DNA of 64,000 nucleotides from Paenibacillus bovis. GTDB taxonomy: Bacteria; Bacillota; Bacilli; Paenibacillales; Paenibacillaceae. The translations under genes were made by a program, and so were the position numbers. Location of the stretch: contig NZ_CP013023.1 of NCBI RefSeq assembly GCF_001421015.2, positions 2,535,501 to 2,599,500 on the forward strand, read 5' to 3'. The notes beneath the pieces are model-generated. The model saw nothing but the letters and a program-made list of their open reading frames with translations, was not told where the DNA came from and did not search any database. Below, one piece after another: positions 41,980 to 50,608 of this stretch. Each line of letters starts with the position of its first letter. Positions within the stretch are counted from its first letter, which is position 1.

Positions 41980-44900
41980 TTAATCTTTAACCGGAAGCCG
42001 GATAAGACTACTGTCATAAGATTCTTTGAAATTCATGCTGCTTACATAACCATAGCCATCCGCAAGGAATGAAATTGCCTCATCTCCATTACTATTGTCG
42101 ATAGTTGTAAATTTTTGTGGTGTCAGAGGAAGCGTGTTCAGCTGTGCAGCAGCTGCTTTGTATATCTTAAATTCGTCTGCAATAACGTATAGATTCCCGT
42201 TTCTGCTAAACTCGATGTCATAGGTAGCTGCAGGGAACTCGGCAACCAGTATGGAACTCTGGAAGTAGGTTCCTTTCAGACGTACGACTTTACCTGTAGT
42301 CACATGCGTCTTTTTATTGGTAAAGGAAGCGGCTACATACAGATTGCCTCGTTTATCCCAGTCCAGACCGGTAATCTGCACAGAATATCCTTTGACTTCT
42401 GCATCGGTAAATGGTTTGAATGTCTGACTATAACCCATCAGCTCATTATGGGACAATACCGTTTCTTCTTTGACATAGCGGGCATCGAGCTTGTAGAACA
42501 TATTCTCATAACCGGAGCGCGAGAAGAAAATGTCTCCATGATCATTGACGGTTACCGCTTTACCATTCGGAAGATCGGCAATTTTGGTTTTGAGCAGGGT
42601 AGAGGTAGAGATTCTGAGTAATCCGTAATTCGGATTCTGCTCACTGGCTTCACTGGTCAGATACAGATCTTTATCATTGCTTCCCATTCCTTTGATTGCG
42701 TCTACATCCCAGTCGGACAAAAAGCTCGGAAGCGGCTTGACGCGGACAAAGCGTACTTTTTCCAGCGCACTTATACCGCCAGGAGTAACGGCATTATAGT
42801 GCACCGTATATATTCCTGGTGTATGCACATCAATCTTTGGAATGATTTTACCCTGGAAAGAATACGTAATGGTTTTCTTGAAATCGGAATACGTATCATG
42901 GTCTACTATGAATCCCCGTTCATAATACAGATCATCCTGGAACTGGGAGACTTCTTCCTTGTCAATGACAATCACAGGTCTTGATGCCGGGAAAATACGT
43001 TGGATCGATGTACCATCGATAGTATAGGATTTGCCGTCGGGCAGGAACAAAAAGTCTTGTGCACCATTAGTCTGTGAATCACTGTGTTTATAAATATTTA
43101 CTTTATCCGCAGTTATGGGCCATGTGCCATTCAGGCTGTCTGCAGTAACTTTATTGATTCCTTTTGTAAACATTGGATTCCAATCGTTCCTATTGTAAGT
43201 CATAAAATAAAGATTACCTTTGGTATCAAAAGCAATTCGTGACGTAGGTTCATTATCAGCGAGAAGGGGAATCCACTGTTTGGAACTCTCATTCCATTTG
43301 AAAATCGTCCTGCCTGCCTTTATCGGGACATCAGTAGAGATGTACAGCTCATCCTTCGGACTGATGGCAATATTCAAAGAGGGAACGTTGTAGAACCCTT
43401 CAGAAGAGAATATAGCATAATCTGTACTGATCCGGCTCAGTTCCGCTGCCGTTATAGGACGGGTTGGTATATCTGCCGCCGCTATCTTTTTGACGGATGC
43501 TTTATCCTGATTATAAAAGTCAGTAGTGTAATAGAGGTTGCCCGAGGAATCCAGAGCGACCGAATGAAAGGACGTATTGGGTCCGGTTACAATTGGTGTG
43601 ATCTGGCGTGTGGCAAGAGAAACTTTGGATAATCCTTTCATCCCCTGTGCAAAATACACATATCCATCATGATACTCTACACCCCATGGATTGGTAATAT
43701 TTAGATTTTCCAGTCGGTCATTATCCTCTTCAATTCCATCAGGAAGAGCAGGCTCGATGAAAGGTGTTTTTTGTATATTTGTAAATACATACGTACTATC
43801 AATGCTTCTATTGCTGGTATACACTTCACCATTTGGCAAAATGGCAATACCGTCACCAAAGAAGGTGGGATAATTGTCACTTAGTTTTTCGCTTCTGAGG
43901 TTTGGTTGGAAATCCAGCAATTGTGAGGCTGTAATCCGGTGAATATAGGACTCCATAAAAAGCAAATTACCGGAAGGACCGAATGATATATCCTTTATTG
44001 TATAAGGGATGGATACAACCGGTTCGGTAACTTTCAGATCTTTGGCATCTGTTCGTGCTAGTATGGAATCACGACCATAATTTTCTCCTCTTGATAGTGC
44101 AATATATAATTTACCATATTTGTCAAAATCAAGACCTGTTATTCTGCCATCCTCCCATACCTGTTTTTCTGTAAAGGGCATAAAATACTCAGCATGAGAT
44201 AAGAATTGTTCCAATGTCAAAGGGACGGATGTGCTGAGATAGCGAGCATCCACTTTTCCGATCTGTTTGCTATCGGGGAGAACAAAGTACAGATTACCTG
44301 CTGTATCCACTGCCAGCGCATTGAACAGCTGATTTGTATCCACCAGCACGGAACGTTTGTAATCGGATAAGGAGAATTTATAAATGCCTGGTGGTTGGGA
44401 CTGATCATAAATGGGACCATTGGCTACATAGAGATTTCCATTGGCAGCATCCATCGTTTTCGGATTTCTCAGATCAATCTCGGACAGATCGTTGGGCAGC
44501 GGCTTGACCGTAACTGTTTGTGTTTGGGTCTCTGCCACAAGACCATCGGCATTTATGGCATTGTAATAAACCTTGTACTCTCCCGCCAGAGAAGTATCCA
44601 GACGGGATACAGGTTGTCCGTCCAGCGTATAGGTGAGCTGCAGAGGGAGGTCGCTGTATTTTTCATCTTCTACGATAGCCCCTCTTTCAACATAAGGTTC
44701 GTTCTGGAACAGTTGGATGGGCGCAGCATTCTTCAAAATGATGCGCGGCTTGGAACCTGGAAAAGGTGCAAAAATAGATTGGCTGTCTGCCACGTATACC
44801 CTCCCATTGGGAAGGATAACCAATCCATAAATATGCAGGGCCTCATGAAAGTACGGTTTGGGCGTTTTTTTCGAAATGGGTAGATTCTTGAGCGCACTGC

Positions 44901-45735
44901 CCGGAATTCGGTTTAATTCATCCATTACATATGGAGACTCGTACTCATAGTAGCCAGCCAGCTGAACATGCAGATTGCCTTGAGGGTCAAAAGCAATAGC
45001 TTTGATACTCATGGACTGGTTTTCAATAACCCTATAGAATTTTTGCTTGGGATTATCCCATTTGAGCAATCCTGTCAGTTCGGGGCCGAAGTTGTTATAG
45101 TACTTGTGAAAAAGAGATATATACAGTTGATTATCCGGTCCCATAGCCAGGCCGCTGATTTCTGTACGTTCTGATTTATCGGAGGGAAGAGGAACTTCAG
45201 TATAGATGGTACTCTGACTTACGAATTTGTCGGCAGTTAGGGGAAGGGCTACAGATTTGTTAAATGTAAACTTGTAAACATACGGCTTGGAGCGCAGGGA
45301 GTAGTACAGGCTGCCGTATGTATCCACCGTCACGGACCGAAAGGCAATTTGGGAGCTTTTGCCTACCACAACATGAATTTTGCCTGTTGTAAGAGAGATT
45401 CGCGATAATCCGTTCTGACCTTGAGCAACATAAATGTATCCGTTGTAGTAACTCATGCCATTAGGAGTCGCGATTGCGAAGTTCTGCAATTGATCATATA
45501 CATCTTGCTGTACGGAAGACTGCTCGTTTTGCAAAGTGGAGACAGCTGGCTGTTCCGGAAGAGTGTATACCTCATTATGTACGGTGGATTTGCTAGGATT
45601 ATCAGCTATGGCGTTTTCCTGCACCATCCCGGTAACCGCTTCCTCAGGAATAGAGTTTGCCGCAAAAGTCCGGCTGTTCACCACCCCTGTCAAGATTAGA
45701 CAGATCACCAATCCCCAAAGTAAACCTTTTTTCAT
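41980..45735 (-). CDS. Large secreted beta-propeller/Ig-like protein with internal duplication
   Basis: 1251 residues with a signal peptide (about 1-25, cleavage after FAA). NHL/SMP-30-like propeller repeats (pattern GNLYY/GxLYI plus a LAMGP/LAFDxxG strand) recur throughout. Two Ig-like (DUF5011/HYR-type) segments lie at about 330-412 and 918-1002, each ending VKPLP. The whole unit is duplicated: residues about 85-660 align with about 677-1250 at a constant shift of about 590 (for example YVAQGQNGLSRISL with YFAQGMKGLSKVSL, and KVDARYLSTSVPLT with KLDARYVKEETVLS). No enzyme motif or cell-wall anchor is seen. Probably a cell-surface or extracellular binding protein. The start has GGGGGGAT upstream. 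Confidence 0.82.
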   Translation of the reverse strand: MKKGLLWGLVICLILTGVVNSRTFAANSIPEEAVTGMVQENAIADNPSKSTVHNEVYTLPEQPAVSTLQNEQSSVQQDVYDQLQNFAIATPNGMSYYNGYIYVAQGQNGLSRISLTTGKIHVVVGKSSQIAFRSVTVDTYGSLYYSLRSKPYVYKFTFNKSVALPLTADKFVSQSTIYTEVPLPSDKSERTEISGLAMGPDNQLYISLFHKYYNNFGPELTGLLKWDNPKQKFYRVIENQSMSIKAIAFDPQGNLHVQLAGYYEYESPYVMDELNRIPGSALKNLPISKKTPKPYFHEALHIYGLVILPNGRVYVADSQSIFAPFPGSKPRIILKNAAPIQLFQNEPYVERGAIVEDEKYSDLPLQLTYTLDGQPVSRLDTSLAGEYKVYYNAINADGLVAETQTQTVTVKPLPNDLSEIDLRNPKTMDAANGNLYVANGPIYDQSQPPGIYKFSLSDYKRSVLVDTNQLFNALAVDTAGNLYFVLPDSKQIGKVDARYLSTSVPLTLEQFLSHAEYFMPFTEKQVWEDGRITGLDFDKYGKLYIALSRGENYGRDSILARTDAKDLKVTEPVVSIPYTIKDISFGPSGNLLFMESYIHRITASQLLDFQPNLRSEKLSDNYPTFFGDGIAILPNGEVYTSNRSIDSTYVFTNIQKTPFIEPALPDGIEEDNDRLENLNITNPWGVEYHDGYVYFAQGMKGLSKVSLATRQITPIVTGPNTSFHSVALDSSGNLYYTTDFYNQDKASVKKIAAADIPTRPITAAELSRISTDYAIFSSEGFYNVPSLNIAISPKDELYISTDVPIKAGRTIFKWNESSKQWIPLLADNEPTSRIAFDTKGNLYFMTYNRNDWNPMFTKGINKVTADSLNGTWPITADKVNIYKHSDSQTNGAQDFLFLPDGKSYTIDGTSIQRIFPASRPVIVIDKEEVSQFQDDLYYERGFIVDHDTYSDFKKTITYSFQGKIIPKIDVHTPGIYTVHYNAVTPGGISALEKVRFVRVKPLPSFLSDWDVDAIKGMGSNDKDLYLTSEASEQNPNYGLLRISTSTLLKTKIADLPNGKAVTVNDHGDIFFSRSGYENMFYKLDARYVKEETVLSHNELMGYSQTFKPFTDAEVKGYSVQITGLDWDKRGNLYVAASFTNKKTHVTTGKVVRLKGTYFQSSILVAEFPAATYDIEFSRNGNLYVIADEFKIYKAAAAQLNTLPLTPQKFTTIDNSNGDEAISFLADGYGYVSSMNFKESYDSSLIRLPVKD

Positions 45736-45839
45736 AAAATCCCCCCTTTAATTGGTATAAATGTATTACTAAAACTAATATAGCATCTTATTCTTATAAA
45801 TAGATATAGAGACTAAGCAGTGTTATTGATATAAATAAA

Positions 45840-45895
45840 ACACCTCCAGTGCCATTTCCATATCTTGAGACATGGTTATGGACGACGGGAGGTGT
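45840..45895 (-). terminator. Terminator of the MFS transporter gene
   Basis: ACACCTCC (45840-45847) and GGAGGTGT (45888-45895) pair, with CCAT/ATGG pairing inside. On the minus strand the stem is followed by TTTATTTATA, the right polarity for ending the MFS transcript. Confidence 0.65.
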
Positions 45896-45985
45896 ATAGA
45901 ATCTTGTTTTATAGCGAAAATTGCAATCGAACCAATCGGACTTTACGTTTGGAATATCAGACCGGATGGTTAGGGTTATCTCATA

Positions 45986-47191
45986 TTATGCTTGGGTATC
46001 ATTCCATCTTGGCGGTTTGACCCGCATAGCCAGCATAAAGCATACGCATAGTACGACAGCTGCCAGTACATAAGGATAGTTAATATCCAGATCGAACAAC
46101 GCACCTGCGATCACCGGACCGGCAATATTGCCGAGACTCGTATAGGCCGAGTTCAGACCCGCAATATAACCCTGTTCATCTCCGGCATTCTGCGACAGCT
46201 GTGTCCCGATCGCTGGACGCAAAATGTCCATGGCCAGAAAGACGGCAAACGTAACGACAAAGATCAGGAAGTACGTGTGTACCATTAATGTCAGCATGAT
46301 AAATACAGCCGAGGCAATCAGACAGATCACGATAAGTCGCTGTCCACCGAACCGGTTAATCATCCAGCCGAAGATCGTCGCCTGCACAACGGCGCCAGCG
46401 ATAGAACCAAATGTAATAATAATGGCGATATCACGCGCAGTAAAGCCGAATTTGTGATCCACGAACAGCGAGAACACCGTCTCGTAATTTGCCAGTCCGA
46501 ATGAAGCGACGAACACAATGACCAGACTCAGAAAATAAGGCTTGCGGTACGATTCCATCAGCTGGCGAACCAGACTGCTTCGAGGTCCTGCATCCTGCAC
46601 TGTAGCCAGCTGCGCCCGGCGTTCCGGACTCAGTGACTCGGGCAGCAGAATAAGGGTCGCTACTGCAGCGATCAGACCCGCTATAGCCGCCGCATAAAAC
46701 GGTACCCGGATACCATATTCAGCCAGCAGTCCACCAATTCCCGGTCCGATGATAAAGCCGGTCGTAATCGCCGCATTGATAAATCCCATCCCGGCACCAC
46801 GTTCTTCATTGGAAGTAATATCGGCTGCATACGCCATAACCGACGGCATAATGAGTGCTGCGCCGAGTCCGCCGATCATGCGTGAGACGAATAGCAGACC
46901 CGGTGCATTAGCGATCGCAAATAGCCATTCCGAGACAGCAAATATGACCATCCCGGCAATAATCAGCTTTTTCCGTCCTACCCGGTCAGAGAGACGACCT
47001 GTAAAAGGAGAGAAGACCAGCTGGCTGATCGAGAAAGCCGCGACCATCAGGCCGAGTATACTGCCTCCGATATGCAGTTCATTCATATAGGTGGGCATGA
47101 TCGGAATAACCAGACCAATCCCGGTAAAGACGAGGAAAATATTGAACATGAGCAGCAGCAAAGCTGCCCGATTACGAAATAAAAGTGCCAT
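45986..47191 (-). CDS. MFS multidrug-type exporter (12 TM)
   Basis: 401 residues from ATG 47191, which has GGAGG 5 bases upstream; an ATG at 47203 has no such site. Motif A GRLSDRVGRKK between helices 2 and 3, motif B MIGGLGAALIMP, and the antiporter motif C GFIIGPGIGGLLAEYG in helix 5 mark a drug:H+ antiporter of the DHA1 group (Bmr/Blt/NorA-like). The sequence shows about twelve hydrophobic segments. It lies directly downstream of a TetR gene in the same direction and has its own operator-like dyad, so it is likely induced by the drug or metabolite sensed by that TetR protein. Confidence 0.9.
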   Translation of the reverse strand: MALLFRNRAALLLLMFNIFLVFTGIGLVIPIMPTYMNELHIGGSILGLMVAAFSISQLVFSPFTGRLSDRVGRKKLIIAGMVIFAVSEWLFAIANAPGLLFVSRMIGGLGAALIMPSVMAYAADITSNEERGAGMGFINAAITTGFIIGPGIGGLLAEYGIRVPFYAAAIAGLIAAVATLILLPESLSPERRAQLATVQDAGPRSSLVRQLMESYRKPYFLSLVIVFVASFGLANYETVFSLFVDHKFGFTARDIAIIITFGSIAGAVVQATIFGWMINRFGGQRLIVICLIASAVFIMLTLMVHTYFLIFVVTFAVFLAMDILRPAIGTQLSQNAGDEQGYIAGLNSAYTSLGNIAGPVIAGALFDLDINYPYVLAAVVLCVCFMLAMRVKPPRWNDTQA

Positions 47192-47227
47192 TGTATCCTC
47201 CATAATATCATGTATTAATTTTCATAT

Positions 47228-47245
47228 ACTGAACATTCGGTTTGT
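47228..47245. promoter_or_regulatory. Imperfect operator upstream of the MFS gene
   Basis: ACTGAAC, four bases, GGTTTGT: the left half is identical to the TetR-gene operator at 47903 and the spacing is the same, but the right half is only a partial match to GTTCAGT. It lies about 40 bases before the MFS start, a suitable TetR site. Confidence 0.55.
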
Positions 47246-47291
47246 ATTAATGCCTGACCATATCTTATGCAAAGACAGGCGGTTCAACCTG

Positions 47292-47891
47292 TCATTTCTT
47301 TTTGGCAATGCCATGCAAAAATGTCTGAATAGCAAATTGATAGCTGGTTAGCATCGTCTCGATTGAAGCGTTGCGGGACATCTGACTGAGTCCTACCAGA
47401 ATACTTTCGAGCACCATCGCTTTTTCTTTCACATCGCCTGCAGCGAATTCGCCGGCATCAATGCCTTCCTGAATCAGCCGCTCGTTGAACTGCAGATGTT
47501 CTGTCATCATGCTGGTCATTTTTTCTTCCACTTCGCTTTTTTGCTCGTCATTACTGAAGAACTCATCAGCTGCGCGGGTAAGTGGATGATTCAGCTCCTC
47601 CTGAATGATCTGCTCCGCCAGACCGAATAATTTGTCGGTAACGGTAGCATAGGAAGACTGTTTTTCCTGCCATTTATCCAGCCAGTCACGATCCCATTCA
47701 TTTAATAGGTAGAGGAAGAGCCCTTCCTTGCTTTTGAAATGATAATAAATATTGCCTTTGCTGCTGCCGGTAGCGGCAACAATATCTTCGATAGAAGTTG
47801 CCTTGTATCCCTTTTGCACGAACAGGCCACGTGCTGCTTCACTTATTTTTTTGCGGGTCAATTCACTCTGGGCCTGCTTTTTATTCATCAT
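47292..47891 (-). CDS. TetR/AcrR-family repressor
   Basis: 199 residues. N-terminal TetR HTH: KISEAARGLFVQKGYKATSIEDIVAATGSSKGNIYYHFKSKEGL, split in residues about 13-57, then a helical ligand-binding domain. TetR proteins repress as dimers and release DNA on ligand binding. A perfect dyad lies immediately upstream of its ATG and a related half-dyad lies before the MFS gene, so autoregulation plus control of the exporter is likely. Minus strand, 88-100 bp before the MFS start. Confidence 0.92.
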   Translation of the reverse strand: MMNKKQAQSELTRKKISEAARGLFVQKGYKATSIEDIVAATGSSKGNIYYHFKSKEGLFLYLLNEWDRDWLDKWQEKQSSYATVTDKLFGLAEQIIQEELNHPLTRAADEFFSNDEQKSEVEEKMTSMMTEHLQFNERLIQEGIDAGEFAAGDVKEKAMVLESILVGLSQMSRNASIETMLTSYQFAIQTFLHGIAKKK

Positions 47892-47902
47892 ATCACCTCT
47901 AC

Positions 47903-47920
47903 ACTGAACGTTTGTTCAGT
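47903..47920. promoter_or_regulatory. TetR operator (7-4-7 perfect dyad)
   Basis: ACTGAAC, GTTT, GTTCAGT: perfect inverted repeat starting 12 bases before the TetR start codon. ACTGAACN4GTTCAGT-like dyads are typical of AcrR/QacR-type repressors. Confidence 0.75.
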
Positions 47921-47968
47921 ATTGTAGCAAATCTCGCTATAACAAAGCAAGAGGATTGATCGATGATT

Positions 47969-47996
47969 TTGAAAAAGGGTTATGATATGATACGAT
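47969..47996 (+). promoter_or_regulatory. Promoter before rsmD
   Basis: TTGAAA (47969-47974), 16 bases, extended -10 TG-A-TACGAT (47988-47996), about 95 bases before rsmD. Likely drives rsmD-coaD. Confidence 0.5.
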
Positions 47997-48090
47997 AGCG
48001 TCGTAATTTACAGGACAAATAGCTTGCAGACAGGGTATTCTTGCTGGTTATCATGTCCGATGCTAAATCAGAGAACGGGTGAATGAATAG

Positions 48091-48675
48091 ATGAGAGTAA
48101 TATCAGGCAGTGCCAAAGGCAGACCGCTCAAAGCAGTTCCCGGCAACGGGACCCGCCCTACAACCGATAAGGTCAAGGAATCCATGTTCAGTATTATCGG
48201 TCCTTATTTTGACGGAGGGATGGTACTGGATCTGTTCGCCGGTACAGGCGGACTTGGTATCGAAGCGCTGAGTCGCGGCATGGAGCATGGCATATTTATT
48301 GATATGGAGTACAAAAGTATCGAAGTGATCAAAAACAATCTGCAAGCGGCCGGACTCAGCGATCAGGCAGAGGTCTACCGCAATGATGCCGGGCGTGCAC
48401 TCAAAGTACTGGCCAAAAAAGAATCTGCTTTTGATCTGGTCTTCCTTGATCCACCGTACCGGATGAAAAATGGTACAGAGCTGATGACCGAAATGCATGA
48501 ACGTCATCTGCTGAACAGCGGAGCAACGATTGTACTGGAATTTGAATCCAAGCATCGTTATCCGCAGGAATTCGAGCATTTCCAGGGGCTGCGCCAGGCT
48601 GTATATGGCGAGACGACCATACAGGTATACCGGTACGAGCCGGAACAAGAACAGGGAGGCCCAAAGCATGAGTAA
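48091..48675 (+). CDS. rsmD: 16S rRNA (guanine(966)-N2)-methyltransferase
   Basis: Methylates the exocyclic amine of G966 (E. coli numbering) in 16S rRNA, using SAM. 194 residues: MRVISGSAKGRPLKA N-terminal signature, RPTTDKVKESMF, SAM loop DLFAGTGGLG (47-56) and the N-methyltransferase catalytic DPPY (120-123). The family length is close to 190. It overlaps coaD by 8 bases, the usual ylbH-coaD pairing in Firmicutes. Confidence 0.94.
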   Translation: MRVISGSAKGRPLKAVPGNGTRPTTDKVKESMFSIIGPYFDGGMVLDLFAGTGGLGIEALSRGMEHGIFIDMEYKSIEVIKNNLQAAGLSDQAEVYRNDAGRALKVLAKKESAFDLVFLDPPYRMKNGTELMTEMHERHLLNSGATIVLEFESKHRYPQEFEHFQGLRQAVYGETTIQVYRYEPEQEQGGPKHE

Positions 48676-49180
48676 TGAAACGTACAAAAAACGTGTAGCC
48701 GTGTATCCCGGAAGTTTTGACCCGGTGACCATGGGACATCTGGACATTATTCAGCGTGCTGCCCGGCAGTTTGATACATTGATCGTATCTGTATTGAATA
48801 ATCTGAGCAAAAAGCCTCTGTTTACTGTAGAGGAACGTGTAGCCCAGCTAAAGGAAGTTACTGCTGATTTGCCCAATGTGGAGATTGACAGCTTCCGTGA
48901 CCTGCTGGCTAATTATATTCGTGAACGCGAAGCCCAGGTAGTAGTACGCGGGATTCGTTCGGTAACGGATTTTGAATATGAACTGCAAATGGCTTCTATT
49001 AATCGCGAGCTTAATCCGGATGCAGAGACCATCTTTATGATGACTAATCCGCGCTATTCCTACCTGAGTTCGAGTATGGTCAAGGAGATTGCCCGTTTCA
49101 ACGGCAATGTATCCGACTTTGTACCTCCGGTAATTGAACAGCAGCTTCAGCGCAAATTCCTGTCGGCTGATCTTCACTGA
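48668..49180 (+). CDS. coaD: Phosphopantetheine adenylyltransferase
   Basis: Fourth step of coenzyme A synthesis: ATP plus 4'-phosphopantetheine to dephospho-CoA. 170 residues from ATG 48668 (GGGAGG 9 bases upstream). Nucleotidyl-transferase T21-x-G-H24 motif in PGSFDPVTMGHLDII, RGIRSVTDFEYE and the YSYLSSSMVKEI motif that replaces ISSTxxR. The upstream extension of the frame lies inside rsmD and is not used. Confidence 0.95.
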   Translation: MSNETYKKRVAVYPGSFDPVTMGHLDIIQRAARQFDTLIVSVLNNLSKKPLFTVEERVAQLKEVTADLPNVEIDSFRDLLANYIREREAQVVVRGIRSVTDFEYELQMASINRELNPDAETIFMMTNPRYSYLSSSMVKEIARFNGNVSDFVPPVIEQQLQRKFLSADLH

Positions 49181-49294
49181 GGCAGTCACCTGAGTGGAAT
49201 TGCATGGTTGGACATGGGATAATAAATACAAGCAGATAGCATACGCATATAGCTGCTGATCGTCAGTGTATCAGATATCAAAGGAGAGAAACCC

Positions 49295-50323
49295 ATGTCC
49301 GGCTCCAAACTTCGCCAGCCGCTGTCTTCAAAGCGGTCATGGCTTTATTTATTATGCTTTATCCTTTTCGTATACGTGCTTGTCTATATGCCAACGCCCT
49401 ATGTGATTAACGCGCCTGGCAGTGCAGACGAGCTCAAGCCGATGGTAACGGTAAGCGGCGGAGACCCAACAGAAAAAGGGACGTTTATGATGACGACCGT
49501 AGCTGTCAGCTATGCCAATATGGCTATGCTGATTGGCAGCGTATTTGATGATAACGAGGAGATTGGTCCCAAGCCAGCTCAATCCGACCGCAAGGAATAC
49601 GAAGCCGAACAGCTCTATTATATGAACAGTTCCCAATCCAGTGCTGTCGCCGCTGCTTATCATCGGGCGGGCATCGCCTATTCTATCGAACCGCAGTATG
49701 TATTTGTAATTAATGTACCGGAAGACATCACGCAGATCCATGGCGGAGATCGTTTTGTCAAACTGGATGGTCAACCGGTCGATTCATTTGAACAACTGGA
49801 GAAATTGCTGAACAGTAAAAAAGCCGGCGATATAGTCAATGTTGTGTTTGATCGTGCTGGAGCAACAGTAGAGCAGCAGATTACCCTGCGAAGCTTTCAG
49901 GGTGCAGGCGGCAAGCCGCGTGTCGGCTTTGGCGTATCGATCGGTGAAGTGCAAAAGGTCGCTCCTACCAATCCCGCACATGAAGTACATTTCGCCAGTA
50001 CGAGTATCGGTGGACCTTCGGCAGGGCTCATGTTTACACTGGAGATCTATAACCAGCTGACCAAGGGTGATTTGACCAAGGGATACCGGATAGCTGGAAC
50101 AGGTGCTATTGATATCAAAGGAAATGTAGGCGTGATCGGAGGAGTCCAGCATAAAGTAGTCGCTGCCCAGGCCAAAGGCGCCGAGATGTTTTTTGTTCCT
50201 CAGGGTAATTATGCAGAAGCGAAAAAGCAGCTGCAAAAGATGCATTCCACCATGAAGCTGATTCCGGTTAGCACACTGGATGATGCACTGCAGGAACTGA
50301 ACAAGCTGCCTGCCAAAGCCTGA
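49295..50323 (+). CDS. ylbL: PDZ-Lon-type membrane protease (YlbL)
   Basis: 342-residue membrane-anchored serine protease. One N-terminal helix (about 15-34), a PDZ domain (about 140-200, GGDRFVKLDGQPVDSFEQLEKLL) and a C-terminal Lon-type proteolytic domain with the Ser-Lys dyad S242 (SIGGPSAGL) and K287 (GVQHKVVAA). In B. subtilis YlbL takes part in DNA-damage checkpoint recovery. It is placed after coaD as in Bacillus. Ribosome site AAAGGAGAG. Confidence 0.93.
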   Translation: MSGSKLRQPLSSKRSWLYLLCFILFVYVLVYMPTPYVINAPGSADELKPMVTVSGGDPTEKGTFMMTTVAVSYANMAMLIGSVFDDNEEIGPKPAQSDRKEYEAEQLYYMNSSQSSAVAAAYHRAGIAYSIEPQYVFVINVPEDITQIHGGDRFVKLDGQPVDSFEQLEKLLNSKKAGDIVNVVFDRAGATVEQQITLRSFQGAGGKPRVGFGVSIGEVQKVAPTNPAHEVHFASTSIGGPSAGLMFTLEIYNQLTKGDLTKGYRIAGTGAIDIKGNVGVIGGVQHKVVAAQAKGAEMFFVPQGNYAEAKKQLQKMHSTMKLIPVSTLDDALQELNKLPAKA

Positions 50324-50445
50324 ATCGGTTGGAAGAAATGCTATTGCCGCTATTCACACTTATAATAAATTGATACATCATCGCAGCAATTGGACACAAG
50401 ACGGCAGTCAACTGATTTATACCAATAAGAGTTTATGATCAAAAT

Positions 50446-50477
50446 AAAAGCACCGTCACAAAAGGACGGTGCTTTTT
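50446..50477 (+). terminator. Terminator after ylbL
   Basis: AAAAGCACCGTC (50446-50457), loop ACAAAAG, GACGGTGCTTTTT (50465-50477): perfect 12-bp stem and T-run. Confidence 0.93.
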
Positions 50478-50528
50478 GCTATACTTCTGCATGCTTTTTG
50501 CTATACTTTTGTATTCCTTTTACTATAC
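50472..50528 (+). repeat. Degenerate 22-23-bp tandem repeat
   Basis: Three copies of a CTTTTTGCTATACTT-like unit start at 50472, 50494 and 50517 (third copy CTTTTACTATAC, diverged). The first copy begins in the terminator's T-run. It probably arose by local duplication. Confidence 0.7.
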
Positions 50529-50608
50529 CGCGCATTTCTTGCCCTATTTTTGTGTCCATCAGTCTGTACCTCTATTATCTATTACACAATGGAATGCGTA
50601 TAGATATA

